A stretch of DNA of 64,000 nucleotides from Anabaena sp. WA102 (GTDB lineage Bacteria > Cyanobacteriota > Cyanobacteriia > Cyanobacteriales > Nostocaceae): positions 1,426,001 through 1,490,000 of the forward strand of contig NZ_CP011456.1 of NCBI RefSeq assembly GCF_001277295.1. The letters run 5' to 3'. The translations under genes were made by a program, and so were the position numbers. Positions within the stretch are counted from its first letter, which is position 1, and each line of letters starts with the position of its first letter. Of this stretch, positions 35,331 through 44,693 are shown in pieces. The notes beneath the pieces were generated by a model. It was not told the DNA's origin. It saw only the letters and a list, made by a program, of their open reading frames with translations, and searched no databases.

Positions 35331-37016
35331 ATGAGTCAAGGTTTTTTACAAATTGCTTTAACGCTGTGCATTGTCGTATTTATTACGCCAATGCTAGGGA
35401 AATACATAGCCCGTGTTTTTTTGGGAGAGAGGACAATTCTTGATCCTGTGATCAAGCCCCTAGAGGCAATAATTTATATTTTAGGGGGTGTGGGTAAAAA
35501 AAATGATATGACGGGTTGGCAGTATATCCGCGCCTTACTATGCAGTAACTTAGTCATGGGTGCGGTAGTTTATGCTCTCCTCTATTATCAGAAATTTCTG
35601 CCCTGGAATCCCAATGGACTGGGGCGGATGAGATGGGATTTATTACTACATACCACAATTTCCTTCCTGACCAATACCGACCAACAACACTACGCCACAG
35701 AAAATACCTTTAGTTATTTTAGTCAAACATCAGCTTTAGGTTTTTTAATGTTTACCTCAGCAGCTAGTGGTTTAGTAGTGGGAATTGCCTTTATTCGTGG
35801 GTTAACAGGGAGAAAACTGGGGAATTTCTATGTAGATTTTACCCAGGCTATCACTAGGATCTTATTGCCTTTATCTGTTGTGGGGGCGATCGCTCTCATC
35901 ATCTCCGGTGTACCTCAAACCCTAGCCAAAACCGCCTTAGTAGAAACCTTAGAAGGGAGAATCCAGTACATAGCCAGAGGTCCAGTAGCCTCCTGGGAAA
36001 TGATCAAAATGTTAGGAGAAAATGGCGGCGGCTTTTTTGCAGCTAATTCTGCTCATCCTTTTGAAAATCCCAATGGTGCTTCTAACCTAATAGAAATCAT
36101 CGCTATGTTGGCTATCCCCACCTCCCTAATTTACACCTACGGAGTATTTGCCAACAACCTCAAACAAACCTGGCTATTATTTTCAATGGTGTTTATCATC
36201 TTTGTCGTTCTCATTGGCGTTACAGCCACAGGAGAATTACAAGGAAATCCCCTCATTAACAATGCTTTGCGATTAGAATTACCCAACTTAGAAGGCAAAG
36301 AAGTCAGATTTGATTGGGCGCAAACCGCACTATGGGCGGTTACAACCACAGCCACCATGTGCGGTGCTGTTAACGGAATGCACGATTCCCTCATGCCCAG
36401 TGGCACATTTTCTACCTTATTCAACCTATTTTTACAAATAATTTGGGGAGGACAAGGCATAGGAACAGCTTATCTCTTCATTTATCTGATGCTCACCGTT
36501 TTTATCACCGGTTTAATGGTAGGGCGCACACCAGAAATTTTTGGACGCAAAATTGAAAAACGGGAAATTGTTCTGGCTAGTGTAGTCCTATTAATTCACC
36601 CGATGATGATTTTAATTCCTAGTTCCATAGCTATGGCTTATCCTATATCTTTGTCGGGAATTAGTAACCCAAGTTTTCATGGAATTTCCCAAGTAGTTTA
36701 TGAATACGCCTCAGCCGCAGCCAATAACGGTTCTGGTTTAGAAGGATTAAATGACAGCACATTATGGTGGAACTTAAGTACAACTGTCAGTATTTTCGCA
36801 GGACGTTATATACCCATTATTGCCCTACTTCTCTTAGCTGATAGTATGTCTAAAAAACAAGCCAGTCCAGCAAGCCGGGGAACTTTAAAAACTGATTCTC
36901 TGCTATTTACGGGAATTACTGCTAGTGTCACCCTAATTTTAGGCATCCTCACATTTTTCCCTGTTCTAGCTTTAGGCCCAATTGCCGAAGGCTTTAAACT
37001 CGCTTCTGGGAGGTAA
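35331..37016 (+). CDS. kdpA: K+-transporting ATPase subunit A
   Basis: KdpA is the potassium-selective membrane subunit of the KdpFABC pump. The 561-residue protein has about 10 transmembrane helices and the selectivity loops typical of the superfamily of K+ transporters: NTDQQHYATENTFSYFSQ, ENGGGFFAANSAHPFENPN, TTATMCGAVNGMHDSLMP and SAAANNGSGLEGL. Start ATG 35331. It is the first gene of the operon; kdpB starts 78 bases later. The A-B spacer contains a GCAAGAG-type tandem repeat (37049-37079). Confidence 0.96.
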   Translation: MSQGFLQIALTLCIVVFITPMLGKYIARVFLGERTILDPVIKPLEAIIYILGGVGKKNDMTGWQYIRALLCSNLVMGAVVYALLYYQKFLPWNPNGLGRMRWDLLLHTTISFLTNTDQQHYATENTFSYFSQTSALGFLMFTSAASGLVVGIAFIRGLTGRKLGNFYVDFTQAITRILLPLSVVGAIALIISGVPQTLAKTALVETLEGRIQYIARGPVASWEMIKMLGENGGGFFAANSAHPFENPNGASNLIEIIAMLAIPTSLIYTYGVFANNLKQTWLLFSMVFIIFVVLIGVTATGELQGNPLINNALRLELPNLEGKEVRFDWAQTALWAVTTTATMCGAVNGMHDSLMPSGTFSTLFNLFLQIIWGGQGIGTAYLFIYLMLTVFITGLMVGRTPEIFGRKIEKREIVLASVVLLIHPMMILIPSSIAMAYPISLSGISNPSFHGISQVVYEYASAAANNGSGLEGLNDSTLWWNLSTTVSIFAGRYIPIIALLLLADSMSKKQASPASRGTLKTDSLLFTGITASVTLILGILTFFPVLALGPIAEGFKLASGR

Positions 37017-37048
37017 TGAGGAAATACAAAGATAGGTCTAATATTTAT

Positions 37049-37079
37049 CTTGCCCCTTGCCTCTTGCCTCTTGCCTCTG
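37049..37079. repeat. Short TTGCCTC tandem repeat in kdpA-kdpB spacer
   Basis: CTTGCCCCTTGCCTCTTGCC and TCTTGCCTC form about four 7-bp units. It is the complement of the GGCAAGA units at 42631-42669 and 61411-61440. Confidence 0.85.
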
Positions 37080-37094
37080 ACCAATTACTTATAT

Positions 37095-39191
37095 ATGAAC
37101 TCAGCAACTACCTCTCATTCTAAAGCTCCCCGTCCCCGTTATCGCCGTAAGAAACACAGAAAAACGCGGGTATCTCATAAAGGACTGTATTTCCGGGCAA
37201 TAGGAGATGCCTTTATTAAACTGTATCCCCAATATGCCATCAAAAATCCAGTGATGTTTTTAGTATGGATAGGAACAATCATCACTTTCTCTGTCACCAT
37301 TTACCCTGAATTATTTGGTCCAGTAAGTCAAAAAAATCCCCATCTGTTTAACGGACTATTAACGGGAATTTTATTATTCACCGTTCTATTTAGCAACTTT
37401 GCCGAAGCTGTAGCCGAGGGACGAGGTAAAGCCCAAGCCGATACTTTACGTTCAACCCAATCAGCCACCATTGCCAAAACTATCACCGTTGACGGCACAA
37501 TCACAGAAGTTCCTGCCAACAGCTTAAAACAGGGAGACACTATATATGTAGTCTCAGGCGACGTGATTCCCGCAGATGGTGAAGTCATCATGGGTGTCGC
37601 CTCTGTGGATGAATCAGCAATTACAGGCGAATCTGCCCCAGTTCTCAAAGAATCAGGTTCAGACGTTGCCAGTTCAGTTACAGGTGGTACACGCATAATT
37701 TCTGATGAACTGATTATTCGTGTTACTGCTGAACCAGGCAAAGGCTTTATTGAGCGGATGATTGCTCTGGTCGAAGGAGCAGAACGGACTAAAACCCCTA
37801 ATGAAATTGCCTTAACAGTATTATTAGCAGTTCTGAGTTTAGTATTTTTATTCGTAGTAGCCACTCTGCCCGCCTTTGCCTACTATGTGAATAGTCCTGT
37901 GAGCATTCCTGTTCTCATTGCTCTTTTGGTAGCCCTCATCCCCACAACTATTGGCGGGTTACTGAGTACCATCGGTATTGCGGGTATGGATAGAGTAGCA
38001 CAATTTAACGTCATTGCCACCTCTGGTAGGGCAATAGAAGCCTGTGGCGATATTAATACTCTGGTACTTGATAAAACTGGAACAATCACCCTTGGCAACC
38101 GTTTAGCAGAAGAATTTATCCCCATCAATGGTCATTCAATGGCGGAAATTGCTAACGTGGCTTTGGCGGCTAGTATTTTTGACGATACTCCAGAGGGTAA
38201 ATCTATTGTCCGACTGGCAGAAAAGTTAGGGGCAAATTTTGATTTAGACCGCAAACAAGCACAGGGGATAGAATTTTCAGCAAAAACCCGCATGAGTGGT
38301 ACTAATTTACCTGGGGGTAGGGAGGTACGCAAAGGCTCAGTAGGAGCAATTCAAGGCTTTGTTCTCTCCCGTCATGGAAGAGATACACCAGAATTAGATG
38401 TTGCATATCAACAAGTTTCTCATCAAGGTGGTACACCTTTAGCTGTTTGTCTTGATAACGAAATTTACGGTGTTATCTATCTCAAAGATATTGTTAAACC
38501 AGGTATCCGCGAACGATTTGACCAACTCCGACGCATGGGAGTACGGACTATCATGCTGACGGGAGATAACCGGATTACTGCTTCTGTGATTGCAAAAGAA
38601 GCTGGAGTAGATGAATTTATTGCTGAAGCTACGCCAGAAGATAAAATCAGTGTGATTCAACGGGAACAAGCTGAGGGTAAAATAGTAGCGATGACAGGGG
38701 ATGGAACTAATGATGCTCCCGCCTTGGCACAAGCTAATGTAGGTGTGGCTATGAATACGGGAACGCAAGCAGCTAAGGAAGCGGCTAATATGGTGGATTT
38801 AGATTCTGATCCCACCAAGTTAATTGATATCGTTAGTATTGGCAAGCAATTGTTAATTACTCGTGGAGCGTTGACGACATTTTCTATCGCTAATGATATT
38901 GCTAAATATTTTGCAATTATTCCCGTACTTTTCACGGCTGCTAATTTAGGAAGTTTGAATATTATGAAGTTGAGTAGCCTTAATTCGGCTATTCTTTCAG
39001 CGTTGATCTACAATGCTTTAATTATTCCAACTTTGATTCCTCTAGCATTAAAAGGTATTCAGTTTCGACCTTTAACCGCTAATCAACTTCTGCAAAGAAA
39101 TATTTTAATTTATGGCTTAGGTGGGGTGATTGCTCCATTTATTGCGATTAAATTAATAGATATGATGATTACATTTGTGGGTTTAGCGTAA
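37095..39191 (+). CDS. kdpB: K+-transporting P-type ATPase subunit B
   Basis: KdpB hydrolyses ATP to drive potassium uptake. The protein (698 residues from ATG 37095) has a basic N-terminal tail (RYRRKKHRKTRVSHK), the actuator motif DESAITGESAPV (TGES), the phosphorylation site LVLDKTGTITLGN, and hinge motifs MLTGDNRITA and MTGDGTNDAPALAQA. FSIANDIAKYFAI in helix 5/6 carries the Asp and Lys typical of KdpB. I reject the upstream TTG at 37050, which lies in a tandem repeat. Confidence 0.97.
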   Translation: MNSATTSHSKAPRPRYRRKKHRKTRVSHKGLYFRAIGDAFIKLYPQYAIKNPVMFLVWIGTIITFSVTIYPELFGPVSQKNPHLFNGLLTGILLFTVLFSNFAEAVAEGRGKAQADTLRSTQSATIAKTITVDGTITEVPANSLKQGDTIYVVSGDVIPADGEVIMGVASVDESAITGESAPVLKESGSDVASSVTGGTRIISDELIIRVTAEPGKGFIERMIALVEGAERTKTPNEIALTVLLAVLSLVFLFVVATLPAFAYYVNSPVSIPVLIALLVALIPTTIGGLLSTIGIAGMDRVAQFNVIATSGRAIEACGDINTLVLDKTGTITLGNRLAEEFIPINGHSMAEIANVALAASIFDDTPEGKSIVRLAEKLGANFDLDRKQAQGIEFSAKTRMSGTNLPGGREVRKGSVGAIQGFVLSRHGRDTPELDVAYQQVSHQGGTPLAVCLDNEIYGVIYLKDIVKPGIRERFDQLRRMGVRTIMLTGDNRITASVIAKEAGVDEFIAEATPEDKISVIQREQAEGKIVAMTGDGTNDAPALAQANVGVAMNTGTQAAKEAANMVDLDSDPTKLIDIVSIGKQLLITRGALTTFSIANDIAKYFAIIPVLFTAANLGSLNIMKLSSLNSAILSALIYNALIIPTLIPLALKGIQFRPLTANQLLQRNILIYGLGGVIAPFIAIKLIDMMITFVGLA

Positions 39192-39507
39192 ATATAGCAG
39201 ATTGCAGATTAATCAAGTCCAGGATCTATATTCACAGCCAGACAGTTTTACTCCTGACTCGGTGAATTCTGGTGTAATTACGTGAATAGGTAATTGATAA
39301 TTCTTGCCTTTTACTTCTTGTATATTACCTTTTCCTGGCTCTTGCGTCTCTTTTATGGTGATTGAGGATTGATGATAACAAAACCCTTACGGGACAAGGG
39401 TTATAAACAATTATTTCCATATTTTCAATGAAATGCCTACACAATAGGGCTTTCAATGATTTTGAACCAGGGTTTCCATAAAAATAACCGAAGAACCCTT
39501 TTCCTTT
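39192..39507. other. kdpB-kdpF spacer with hairpin, no gene seen
   Basis: No gene is visible in this 316-bp gap inside the kdp operon. A hairpin (AACCCTTAC...CAAGGGTT, 39382-39402) follows a stretch without coding character. It could attenuate transcription into the distal kdp genes or be a neutral repeat. Confidence 0.45.
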
Positions 39508-39732
39508 ATGAAAATGATACCATTGATTCGATTATCCAAGTTTAAACACCAATTACCAATCACTATTTTTATAGTGATGTGTTTCAGTTTATTTATGACT
39601 CCAGTGGTTTATGCTAATACTACTCTCAGTTTAGATAGGGTTTCTACTTGGGCAATGGGGGTTTTAGGGTTTACTACTATAATGTTGGTGGTTTATTTGT
39701 TAACAGTCATTTTTCAGCCAGAACGATTTTAA
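39508..39732 (+). CDS. kdpF: Small Kdp subunit, KdpF-like with N-terminal extension (KdpG)
   Basis: The last 27 residues (WAMGVLGFTTIMLVVYLLTV, IFQPERF) match the single-helix KdpF, which stabilises the KdpABC complex and typically ends in ERF. Here it follows a 45-residue extension with another hydrophobic helix (ITIFIVMCFSLFMTPVVYA) that looks like a cleavable or anchoring segment. In Anabaena a small gene between kdpB and kdpC was named kdpG, and this is its equivalent by position and size (74 residues). Start ATG 39508. Confidence 0.8.
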   Translation: MKMIPLIRLSKFKHQLPITIFIVMCFSLFMTPVVYANTTLSLDRVSTWAMGVLGFTTIMLVVYLLTVIFQPERF

Positions 39733-39814
39733 TAATTGATAAATCATGGCGATATGTATTTGAATGGGTTACAAAATTTATAGAAAAAGCCATACAGCAC
39801 TTTTACTTCTACAT

Positions 39815-39846
39815 CCTGACTGGGCGCAGGCCCTGCGCCCCTACTT
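39815..39846. repeat. GGGCGCAGGCCCTGCGCCCC dispersed repeat
   Basis: The palindromic core GGGCGCAGGCCCTGCGCCCC is found here, inverted near 40697-40720, and again near 58728-58748 (GGGCGCAAGCCCTGCGCCCC). It is a common spacer repeat in filamentous cyanobacteria. Confidence 0.85.
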
Positions 39847-39891
39847 CGGTGAATCCTCTTATTAAATTCAAGATTAAATCAAGATTAAATT

Positions 39892-40482
39892 ATGTCTATT
39901 TTTAAAGAAACTTTCAAGGCAATTAGAATAACTTTGGTAATTTGGTTATTAACAGCAATTGTCTATCCTCTTTTTATATTGCTAGTCGGTCAGTCTTTTT
40001 TCCCGATTTCAGCTAATGGTAGTATGATTTTAAATATCAATAATCAACCTATTGGTTCGACTTTAATTGGTCAAGGATTTACATCTGATCGTTATTTTCA
40101 TGGTCGTCCCAGCGCTGTTAGATATAGTCAAGGTAAAAAAGCTCAACCGACTGGTATTTCTGGAGGTAGTAATCTCGCTCCCACTAATCCAGAACTTAAA
40201 GAACGTATTCTCAAGCAGGTGGAGGAATTACAGAATCAGGATAAACAACCTGTGGGTGATTTGATTTATACGTCAGGTTCTGGTTTAGACCCGCATATTT
40301 CTTTAAAAGCAGTACGACAACAAATAGAGAGAGTGGCACAGGCACGGGGTATTAAGGAAGATGATATTATTCCGTTGATTAATAAGTATTTTGATGGCAG
40401 GTTTTTAGGGATTTTTGGTGAACCAGGGGTAAATATTTTACGTTTAAATTATGCTTTGGATTTACAAGATATTAATCGTTAG
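39892..40482 (+). CDS. kdpC: K+-transporting ATPase subunit C
   Basis: KdpC is a single-span subunit required for assembly and high ATP affinity of the Kdp pump. The 196-residue protein has one N-terminal helix (ALRITLV-like: IRITLVIWLLTAIVYPLFIL). A periplasmic part follows with FTSDRYFHGRPSAV, GGSNLAPTNPEL, TSGSGLDPHISLKAVRQQIE and GEPGVNILRLNYALD. All are standard KdpC motifs. Start ATG 39892. It is the last kdp gene; no kdpD or kdpE follows, and the next 390 bases are repeats. Confidence 0.95.
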   Translation: MSIFKETFKAIRITLVIWLLTAIVYPLFILLVGQSFFPISANGSMILNINNQPIGSTLIGQGFTSDRYFHGRPSAVRYSQGKKAQPTGISGGSNLAPTNPELKERILKQVEELQNQDKQPVGDLIYTSGSGLDPHISLKAVRQQIERVAQARGIKEDDIIPLINKYFDGRFLGIFGEPGVNILRLNYALDLQDINR

Positions 40483-40494
40483 CAAAATTAGTTA

Positions 40495-40662
40495 AGGCTT
40501 GTTTGAAAAGTGGTATGCCGTAATTTTCATCACATTGTTACCTCCTTTCCCCTTGTAAAGGGGGGTAAGAATAGAAATCTAGTTCCCTCCCCTTTATAAG
40601 GGGAGGGTTAGGGAGGGGTAAAATATTTGATACAGCAATCATGACTTTTCAAACACCCTCTT
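40495..40662. mobile_element. MITE-like repeat with GGTGTTTGAAAAGT ends, copy 2
   Basis: The segment matches 32931-33100 along its length, sharing AGTGGTAT(C/G)CCGTAATTTT and CATGACTTTTCAAACACC. It starts 13 bases after the kdpC stop, where Anabaena has kdpD. A third end-only piece (GGGTGTTTGAAAAGTATTAG) is at 49180-49199. Confidence 0.8.
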
Positions 40663-40877
40663 AGGGGTTGCTGATAATGAAGCGTGGTATAAAATGTAGG
40701 GGCGCAGGGCTTGCGCCCATTCAGGAGGTAGCAGGAAGGAACAATCATTATAGGTTGTATGGTCAAGCCTTACATAACAAGGGATTTTTAAGTTCAAGCA
40801 TAGTAGAAGTATTGTTTTGACATGGGTAATAGGATCAATTACACTACGATCGCAAATTCATAAAAGTATTTGAGTCA

Positions 40878-42029
40878 ATGCAACCGACTCGTGTGATTGG
40901 TTTAATGAGTGGTACCTCTGTAGATGGGATAGATACCGCTTTAGTAGAAATTTCTGGTGGAGATTTGGATCTGAAGGTGGAATTACTGGCAGGGGAAACC
41001 TATCCCTACTCCCCTCAACTCAGAGAACATATTCTAGGGCTTGGGGCTGGTACTGCGATGTCAATGGCAGATGTAGCCGCCATAGATGATGCGATCGCTC
41101 ATAATTTTGCCCAAGCTGCTCAACATATTCAAATTGGTCATCACAGAGCCACTCTCATCGGTTCTCATGGTCAAACTGTTTACCATCGTCCACCCCAAGG
41201 ACTAGAAGAACTGGGTTATAGCTGCCAACTGGGACGGGGCGCGATGATTGCCCATTTAACAGGTATTACTACTGTCAGTAATTTCCGAATAGCAGATATA
41301 GCTGCTTATGGTCATGGTGCGCCCCTTGTTCCTAAAGTAGATGCCTATTTACTCAGTCATCCCCAGGAAAAACGTTGTATTCAAAATATTGGGGGTATTG
41401 GTAATGTTACGTATCTTCCCGCCCGTAGTGATGATTGGTTGTCGCAAATTCGCGGCTGGGATACAGGTCCAGGTAATAGTTTATTGGATCTAGCCGTCCA
41501 GCATTTTACAAGTGGCACTAAAAGCTATGATAATAATGGTGATTGGGCAGCCAGTGGTACACCCTGTTACCCCTTGGTGGAACAATGGCTAAGTCACGAA
41601 TATTTCCATTTACCACCACCTAAATCCACTGGACGGGAGTTATTTGGGATTACCTACTTGCATGATTGTTTACAGGATGCCCAACCCTACCAACTTAATT
41701 CCGCAGATTTTTTAGCAACTATCACAGAATTAACGGCAGTTTCTATTGTCCATAGTTATGATAATTTTCTCCCCAGAAGACCACATAAGGTAATATTATG
41801 TGGTGGTGGCAGTCGTAATAGTTACTTGAAAAATCGCTTACAGTTGCTGTTAGGGAATGTTCCAGTGTCAACTACAGATGAGTTTGGCTTAAGTGCTGCA
41901 TTTAAAGAAGCGATCGCTTTTGCGGTTTTAGCATACTGGCGAAACATCAATATTCCTGGTAACTTACCCGCAGTCACAGGAGCATATCAAGAGATGCTTT
42001 TAGGAGAAATTCACGATAATTATCGCTAA
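40878..42029 (+). CDS. anmK: Anhydro-N-acetylmuramic acid kinase
   Basis: AnmK converts 1,6-anhydro-MurNAc from peptidoglycan turnover to MurNAc-6-phosphate. The 383-residue protein begins VIGLMSGTSVDGIDTALVEI with the ATP-binding fold. It has IGSHGQTVYHRP with the substrate-binding region, IAAYGHGAPLVPKVDAYLL, NIGGIGNVTYLP, WDTGPGNSLLD and the late VILCGGGSRNSYL. All are in the expected order. Start ATG 40878. The gene after it on the same strand is of unknown function. Confidence 0.95.
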   Translation: MQPTRVIGLMSGTSVDGIDTALVEISGGDLDLKVELLAGETYPYSPQLREHILGLGAGTAMSMADVAAIDDAIAHNFAQAAQHIQIGHHRATLIGSHGQTVYHRPPQGLEELGYSCQLGRGAMIAHLTGITTVSNFRIADIAAYGHGAPLVPKVDAYLLSHPQEKRCIQNIGGIGNVTYLPARSDDWLSQIRGWDTGPGNSLLDLAVQHFTSGTKSYDNNGDWAASGTPCYPLVEQWLSHEYFHLPPPKSTGRELFGITYLHDCLQDAQPYQLNSADFLATITELTAVSIVHSYDNFLPRRPHKVILCGGGSRNSYLKNRLQLLLGNVPVSTTDEFGLSAAFKEAIAFAVLAYWRNINIPGNLPAVTGAYQEMLLGEIHDNYR

Positions 42030-42113
42030 TTTAGTCTCTTGTCTCTCAAAATACTATGTTAGCAAGTATTTCTAAACTTCGACTGTGCTGGATTAAAACA
42101 AGGGATTTAGCAG

Positions 42114-42581
42114 GTGGGACATACTTTTTTATTAGAACCAGGACGGTGGGTGATCCAAGGTAGTTGGTTGGAGCGCAATAGTCAACCAATTCCCTTGAAA
42201 GGTTTAACATTAGTGGTTTGGAATCGAGATAATTGGTTCTCTATGGCTACAAAATTAATCTTTCCTAACAGCGATCGCCCAGAAATTTCTTTCCAGTATA
42301 AAGGACGACTTCATGAAGGAGATCGGCAGTATACTTTTCTGCTTCAACATAATTACCTCGGACAAATAGAAGGTGAAGGCTGGATTTGTCCAAATACAAT
42401 TGTTCAGCGTTATTGGGTACTCGGAGATAGCTCCACTGACCTTCGCCACCGTCAGAGACAGAGTGGTTTTGAAACCCTACATCGAATTAATGATAATCAA
42501 TATTATCTAACTAGTGGCATTCTTGTTGGTCATTTTTTAGATAGCACAATGGAAGCTAGTCTAGAACGCCAATTACATTAA
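42114..42581 (+). CDS. Unknown protein downstream of anmK
   Basis: I do not recognise this 155-residue protein. It starts at GTG 42114 (GGTGGGACATAC). It is soluble-looking, beta-rich and aromatic: EPGRWVIQGSWLERN, LTLVVWNRDNWFSMATKLIF and EGEGWICPNTIVQRYWVLG. The alternating pattern is like a lipocalin or FABP-type barrel, but this is only an impression. It lies 84 bases after anmK on the same strand and may be co-transcribed. Confidence 0.6.
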   Translation: MGHTFLLEPGRWVIQGSWLERNSQPIPLKGLTLVVWNRDNWFSMATKLIFPNSDRPEISFQYKGRLHEGDRQYTFLLQHNYLGQIEGEGWICPNTIVQRYWVLGDSSTDLRHRQRQSGFETLHRINDNQYYLTSGILVGHFLDSTMEASLERQLH

Positions 42582-42734
42582 GTAAGTGGGATGTAAATAA
42601 TTGTCCTTGGTATCAGGCGGTAAGGAGCAGAGAGGCAAGAGGCAAGAGGCAAGAGGCAAGAGGCAAGAGTAAAGAAATTTTCAGCGATTTTACGTTTCTT
42701 TACACAGTTTGGTTTTATTGTGTTCACCTACTTA
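42579..42734. mobile_element. MITE-like element with AAGTAGGTG ends, copy c (inverted)
   Basis: Its minus strand (TTAAGTAGGTGAACACAATA, AAACCAAACTGTGTAAAGAA) matches the copy at 15590-15699. The outer end overlaps the stop of the preceding gene. A GGCAAGA tandem array (42631-42669) lies inside it. Confidence 0.75.
42631..42669. repeat. GGCAAGA tandem repeat inside MITE copy c
   Basis: Five heptamer units AGGCAAG run without a break. The homologous position in copy b reads ACTCTTGCCTTCCC on the other strand, a single unit, so the array grew from one CTTGCCT within the element. Confidence 0.85.
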
Positions 42735-42869
42735 ACCTACTTAGTTAATAGCAATCCGATTTGATTGATGAATTTTCGGTTTTAATTTTCAGGTTTTCAA
42801 CCTATTTTCTAATCACCAAAACCTACAAAACTATCCCTTGAACTGTTAAACATTGGAGTCGAATTTTCT

Positions 42870-44531
42870 ATGTCAGACCCCAACATTGGTCGCTTACTCG
42901 GAAACCGTTACCAACTACAAGAGCTAATTGGCTTTGGCGCAATGGGACGAGTCTATCGTGCTAAGGATACGTTGCTGGGAGGTGTCCCTGTTGCAGTCAA
43001 GTTTCTAACTTTATCAATGCAAAACGAAAGGATGCCTTGGCAAGAACGATTTGAGCGAGAAGCTAAAACTTGCGCCTTACTCGGTCAAAAAAGCATCCAT
43101 ATCGTCCGAGTCATGGACTATGGGGTAGATGAAATATACTACGTTATGGAATATCTACAGGGACAAACATTAGGTCAGATCATTCGCAAAAAACACCTAA
43201 GTTTACCAAGATTTCTCAGAATAGCCAAGCAAATCGGTTTAGGACTACAGTGCGCTCATGATGGTATTCCTGTAGATGGAAAAATTTGTCCAATCATCCA
43301 TCGTGATATTAAACCGGGCAATATCATGGTGATTCAAGATCCCAGTTTTGGAGAATTAGTCAAAGTTTTAGACTTTGGTATTGCTAAATTACTCATGTCT
43401 GATAGTGACCATACCAAGTTTTATTTAGGAACTTTGGCTTATTCTTCTCCTGAACAAATTGAAGGTAAAGAACTAGATAGTCGTTCTGATATCTACAGTT
43501 TTGGGATCATGATGTTTGAAATGCTGACTGGTAAAATTCCTGTGGTGGCATCAACCAACACTTTTGGATCATGGTATAAAGCGCACACTTTTGAAAAACC
43601 CTGTTCCTTTGCGGAAATTTCTCCTAATTTGCACCTACCCAACCAATTAGAAGATGTAATTATGAATTGTTTATGCAAAAAACCTAGTGAACGTCCCCAA
43701 AGTATCAATGAAATTATTAATATTCTTGCTACTGTAGAACAGCAAAAGGACACGCATAATACCACTAAAGATAATCCTGTTATTAATAATACTCATTTCA
43801 TTAAAGATACTTCGGTTATTAATAATACTCTTATATATCAAGATGCTCAAGAAATTATTAACCCCAACTTCCCTGTAGTTCCTGCACCAGCAGAGACAAT
43901 AAAAACCAATCTGCTGGCAATTCCCATTACCAATCACAATACACAAGTCGAACTACGGAGATATTCAGTTGATCATGACATCACGCAGTTAGTTACTTGG
44001 CCACACAATAAACCAATTGCCAATATTGTTTTTATTCAACCCATTTACCACGATAAAACTTTGTTACCAGCGTTATGGGTGATGCTACCCCAAGAAGAAA
44101 TTCAAAAACGCTTAGTTTGTACTCGCTACAATCAATTTCTATTTATTTCTTCTCCTCATCCGGTCATGTTGTGGATTACAGTTATTTATACTCGTGAACA
44201 TGGGGCTAAATGGTTGTCTTATTATTTGGATCTCAAAACTAATTCTGGTCAAGAAATCACGGGGTTACTACAGAATACTGGGCAATATCGTTTATTATTC
44301 TTTACTAAAGAAACTCCTCATCCTTGCACACATATATTACAATCAAGTATTGCTGCGGCTCAAAGAGAAAGATTGCAAGAGTGGCTTGTTTCTAGTCAGG
44401 GTTCAACTTTATCAACGGATGCTCAGATTAGTAAAAATATATTGAAAAAAGAATATGAAAAAATTAAACCTAAAATATTAGCTAAGTTAGAAGCAATTGA
44501 TACTGATTCTTCATGGGATATTTCTGGTTGA
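42870..44531 (+). CDS. Serine/threonine protein kinase with unknown C-terminal domain
   Basis: The first 290 residues form a Hanks-type kinase. They have a Gly loop LIGFGAMGRVYRA, VAVKFL (ATP Lys), the catalytic IIHRDIKPGNIMV, DFGIAKLL, and TLAYSSPEQIEG with SDIYSFGIMMFEMLTG. All catalytic residues are present. An Asn/Thr-rich linker with an imperfect repeat (DNPVINNT, DTSVINNT) spans about residues 295-345. The last 200 residues contain HDITQLVTWPHNKPIANIVF and HPVMLWITVIYTREHGAKWL. They are a globular domain I do not recognise. No membrane segment is seen. Start ATG 42870. Its stop abuts a tnpB tail remnant. Confidence 0.9.
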   Translation: MSDPNIGRLLGNRYQLQELIGFGAMGRVYRAKDTLLGGVPVAVKFLTLSMQNERMPWQERFEREAKTCALLGQKSIHIVRVMDYGVDEIYYVMEYLQGQTLGQIIRKKHLSLPRFLRIAKQIGLGLQCAHDGIPVDGKICPIIHRDIKPGNIMVIQDPSFGELVKVLDFGIAKLLMSDSDHTKFYLGTLAYSSPEQIEGKELDSRSDIYSFGIMMFEMLTGKIPVVASTNTFGSWYKAHTFEKPCSFAEISPNLHLPNQLEDVIMNCLCKKPSERPQSINEIINILATVEQQKDTHNTTKDNPVINNTHFIKDTSVINNTLIYQDAQEIINPNFPVVPAPAETIKTNLLAIPITNHNTQVELRRYSVDHDITQLVTWPHNKPIANIVFIQPIYHDKTLLPALWVMLPQEEIQKRLVCTRYNQFLFISSPHPVMLWITVIYTREHGAKWLSYYLDLKTNSGQEITGLLQNTGQYRLLFFTKETPHPCTHILQSSIAAAQRERLQEWLVSSQGSTLSTDAQISKNILKKEYEKIKPKILAKLEAIDTDSSWDISG

Positions 44532-44540
44532 TTATCTTAG

Positions 44541-44693
44541 GAGCTAATTTAAAATTTGTCAGCAAAGACATTAAAAACCTACCGGGGGACTCTCGGAAAG
44601 TTACGCTTGTCAGAGATGATTCTGCCAGTAATGGCAAACAGGATCAGGGCAAGAACCGTACATCTAAGGTAATACCTGAAAAGCGGATATTAT
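44541..44693 (+). pseudogene. tnpB: tnpB 3' tail remnant, second copy (153 bp)
   Basis: This stretch repeats 14974-15126 over the same 153-bp length. It is nearly identical apart from about a dozen bases around CCTACCGGGGGACTCTCGG (CCTACCTGCGAACTGCGGG in the other). It encodes ANLKFVSKDIKNLP and KVTLVRDDSASNGKQDQGKN of the TnpB C-terminus. It begins nine bases after the kinase stop. There is no other part of an IS200/IS605 element here. Beyond it, to 44917, two GTGTACACCGTAG copies (44733, 44812) and G-rich repeat DNA are all I see. Confidence 0.9.
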
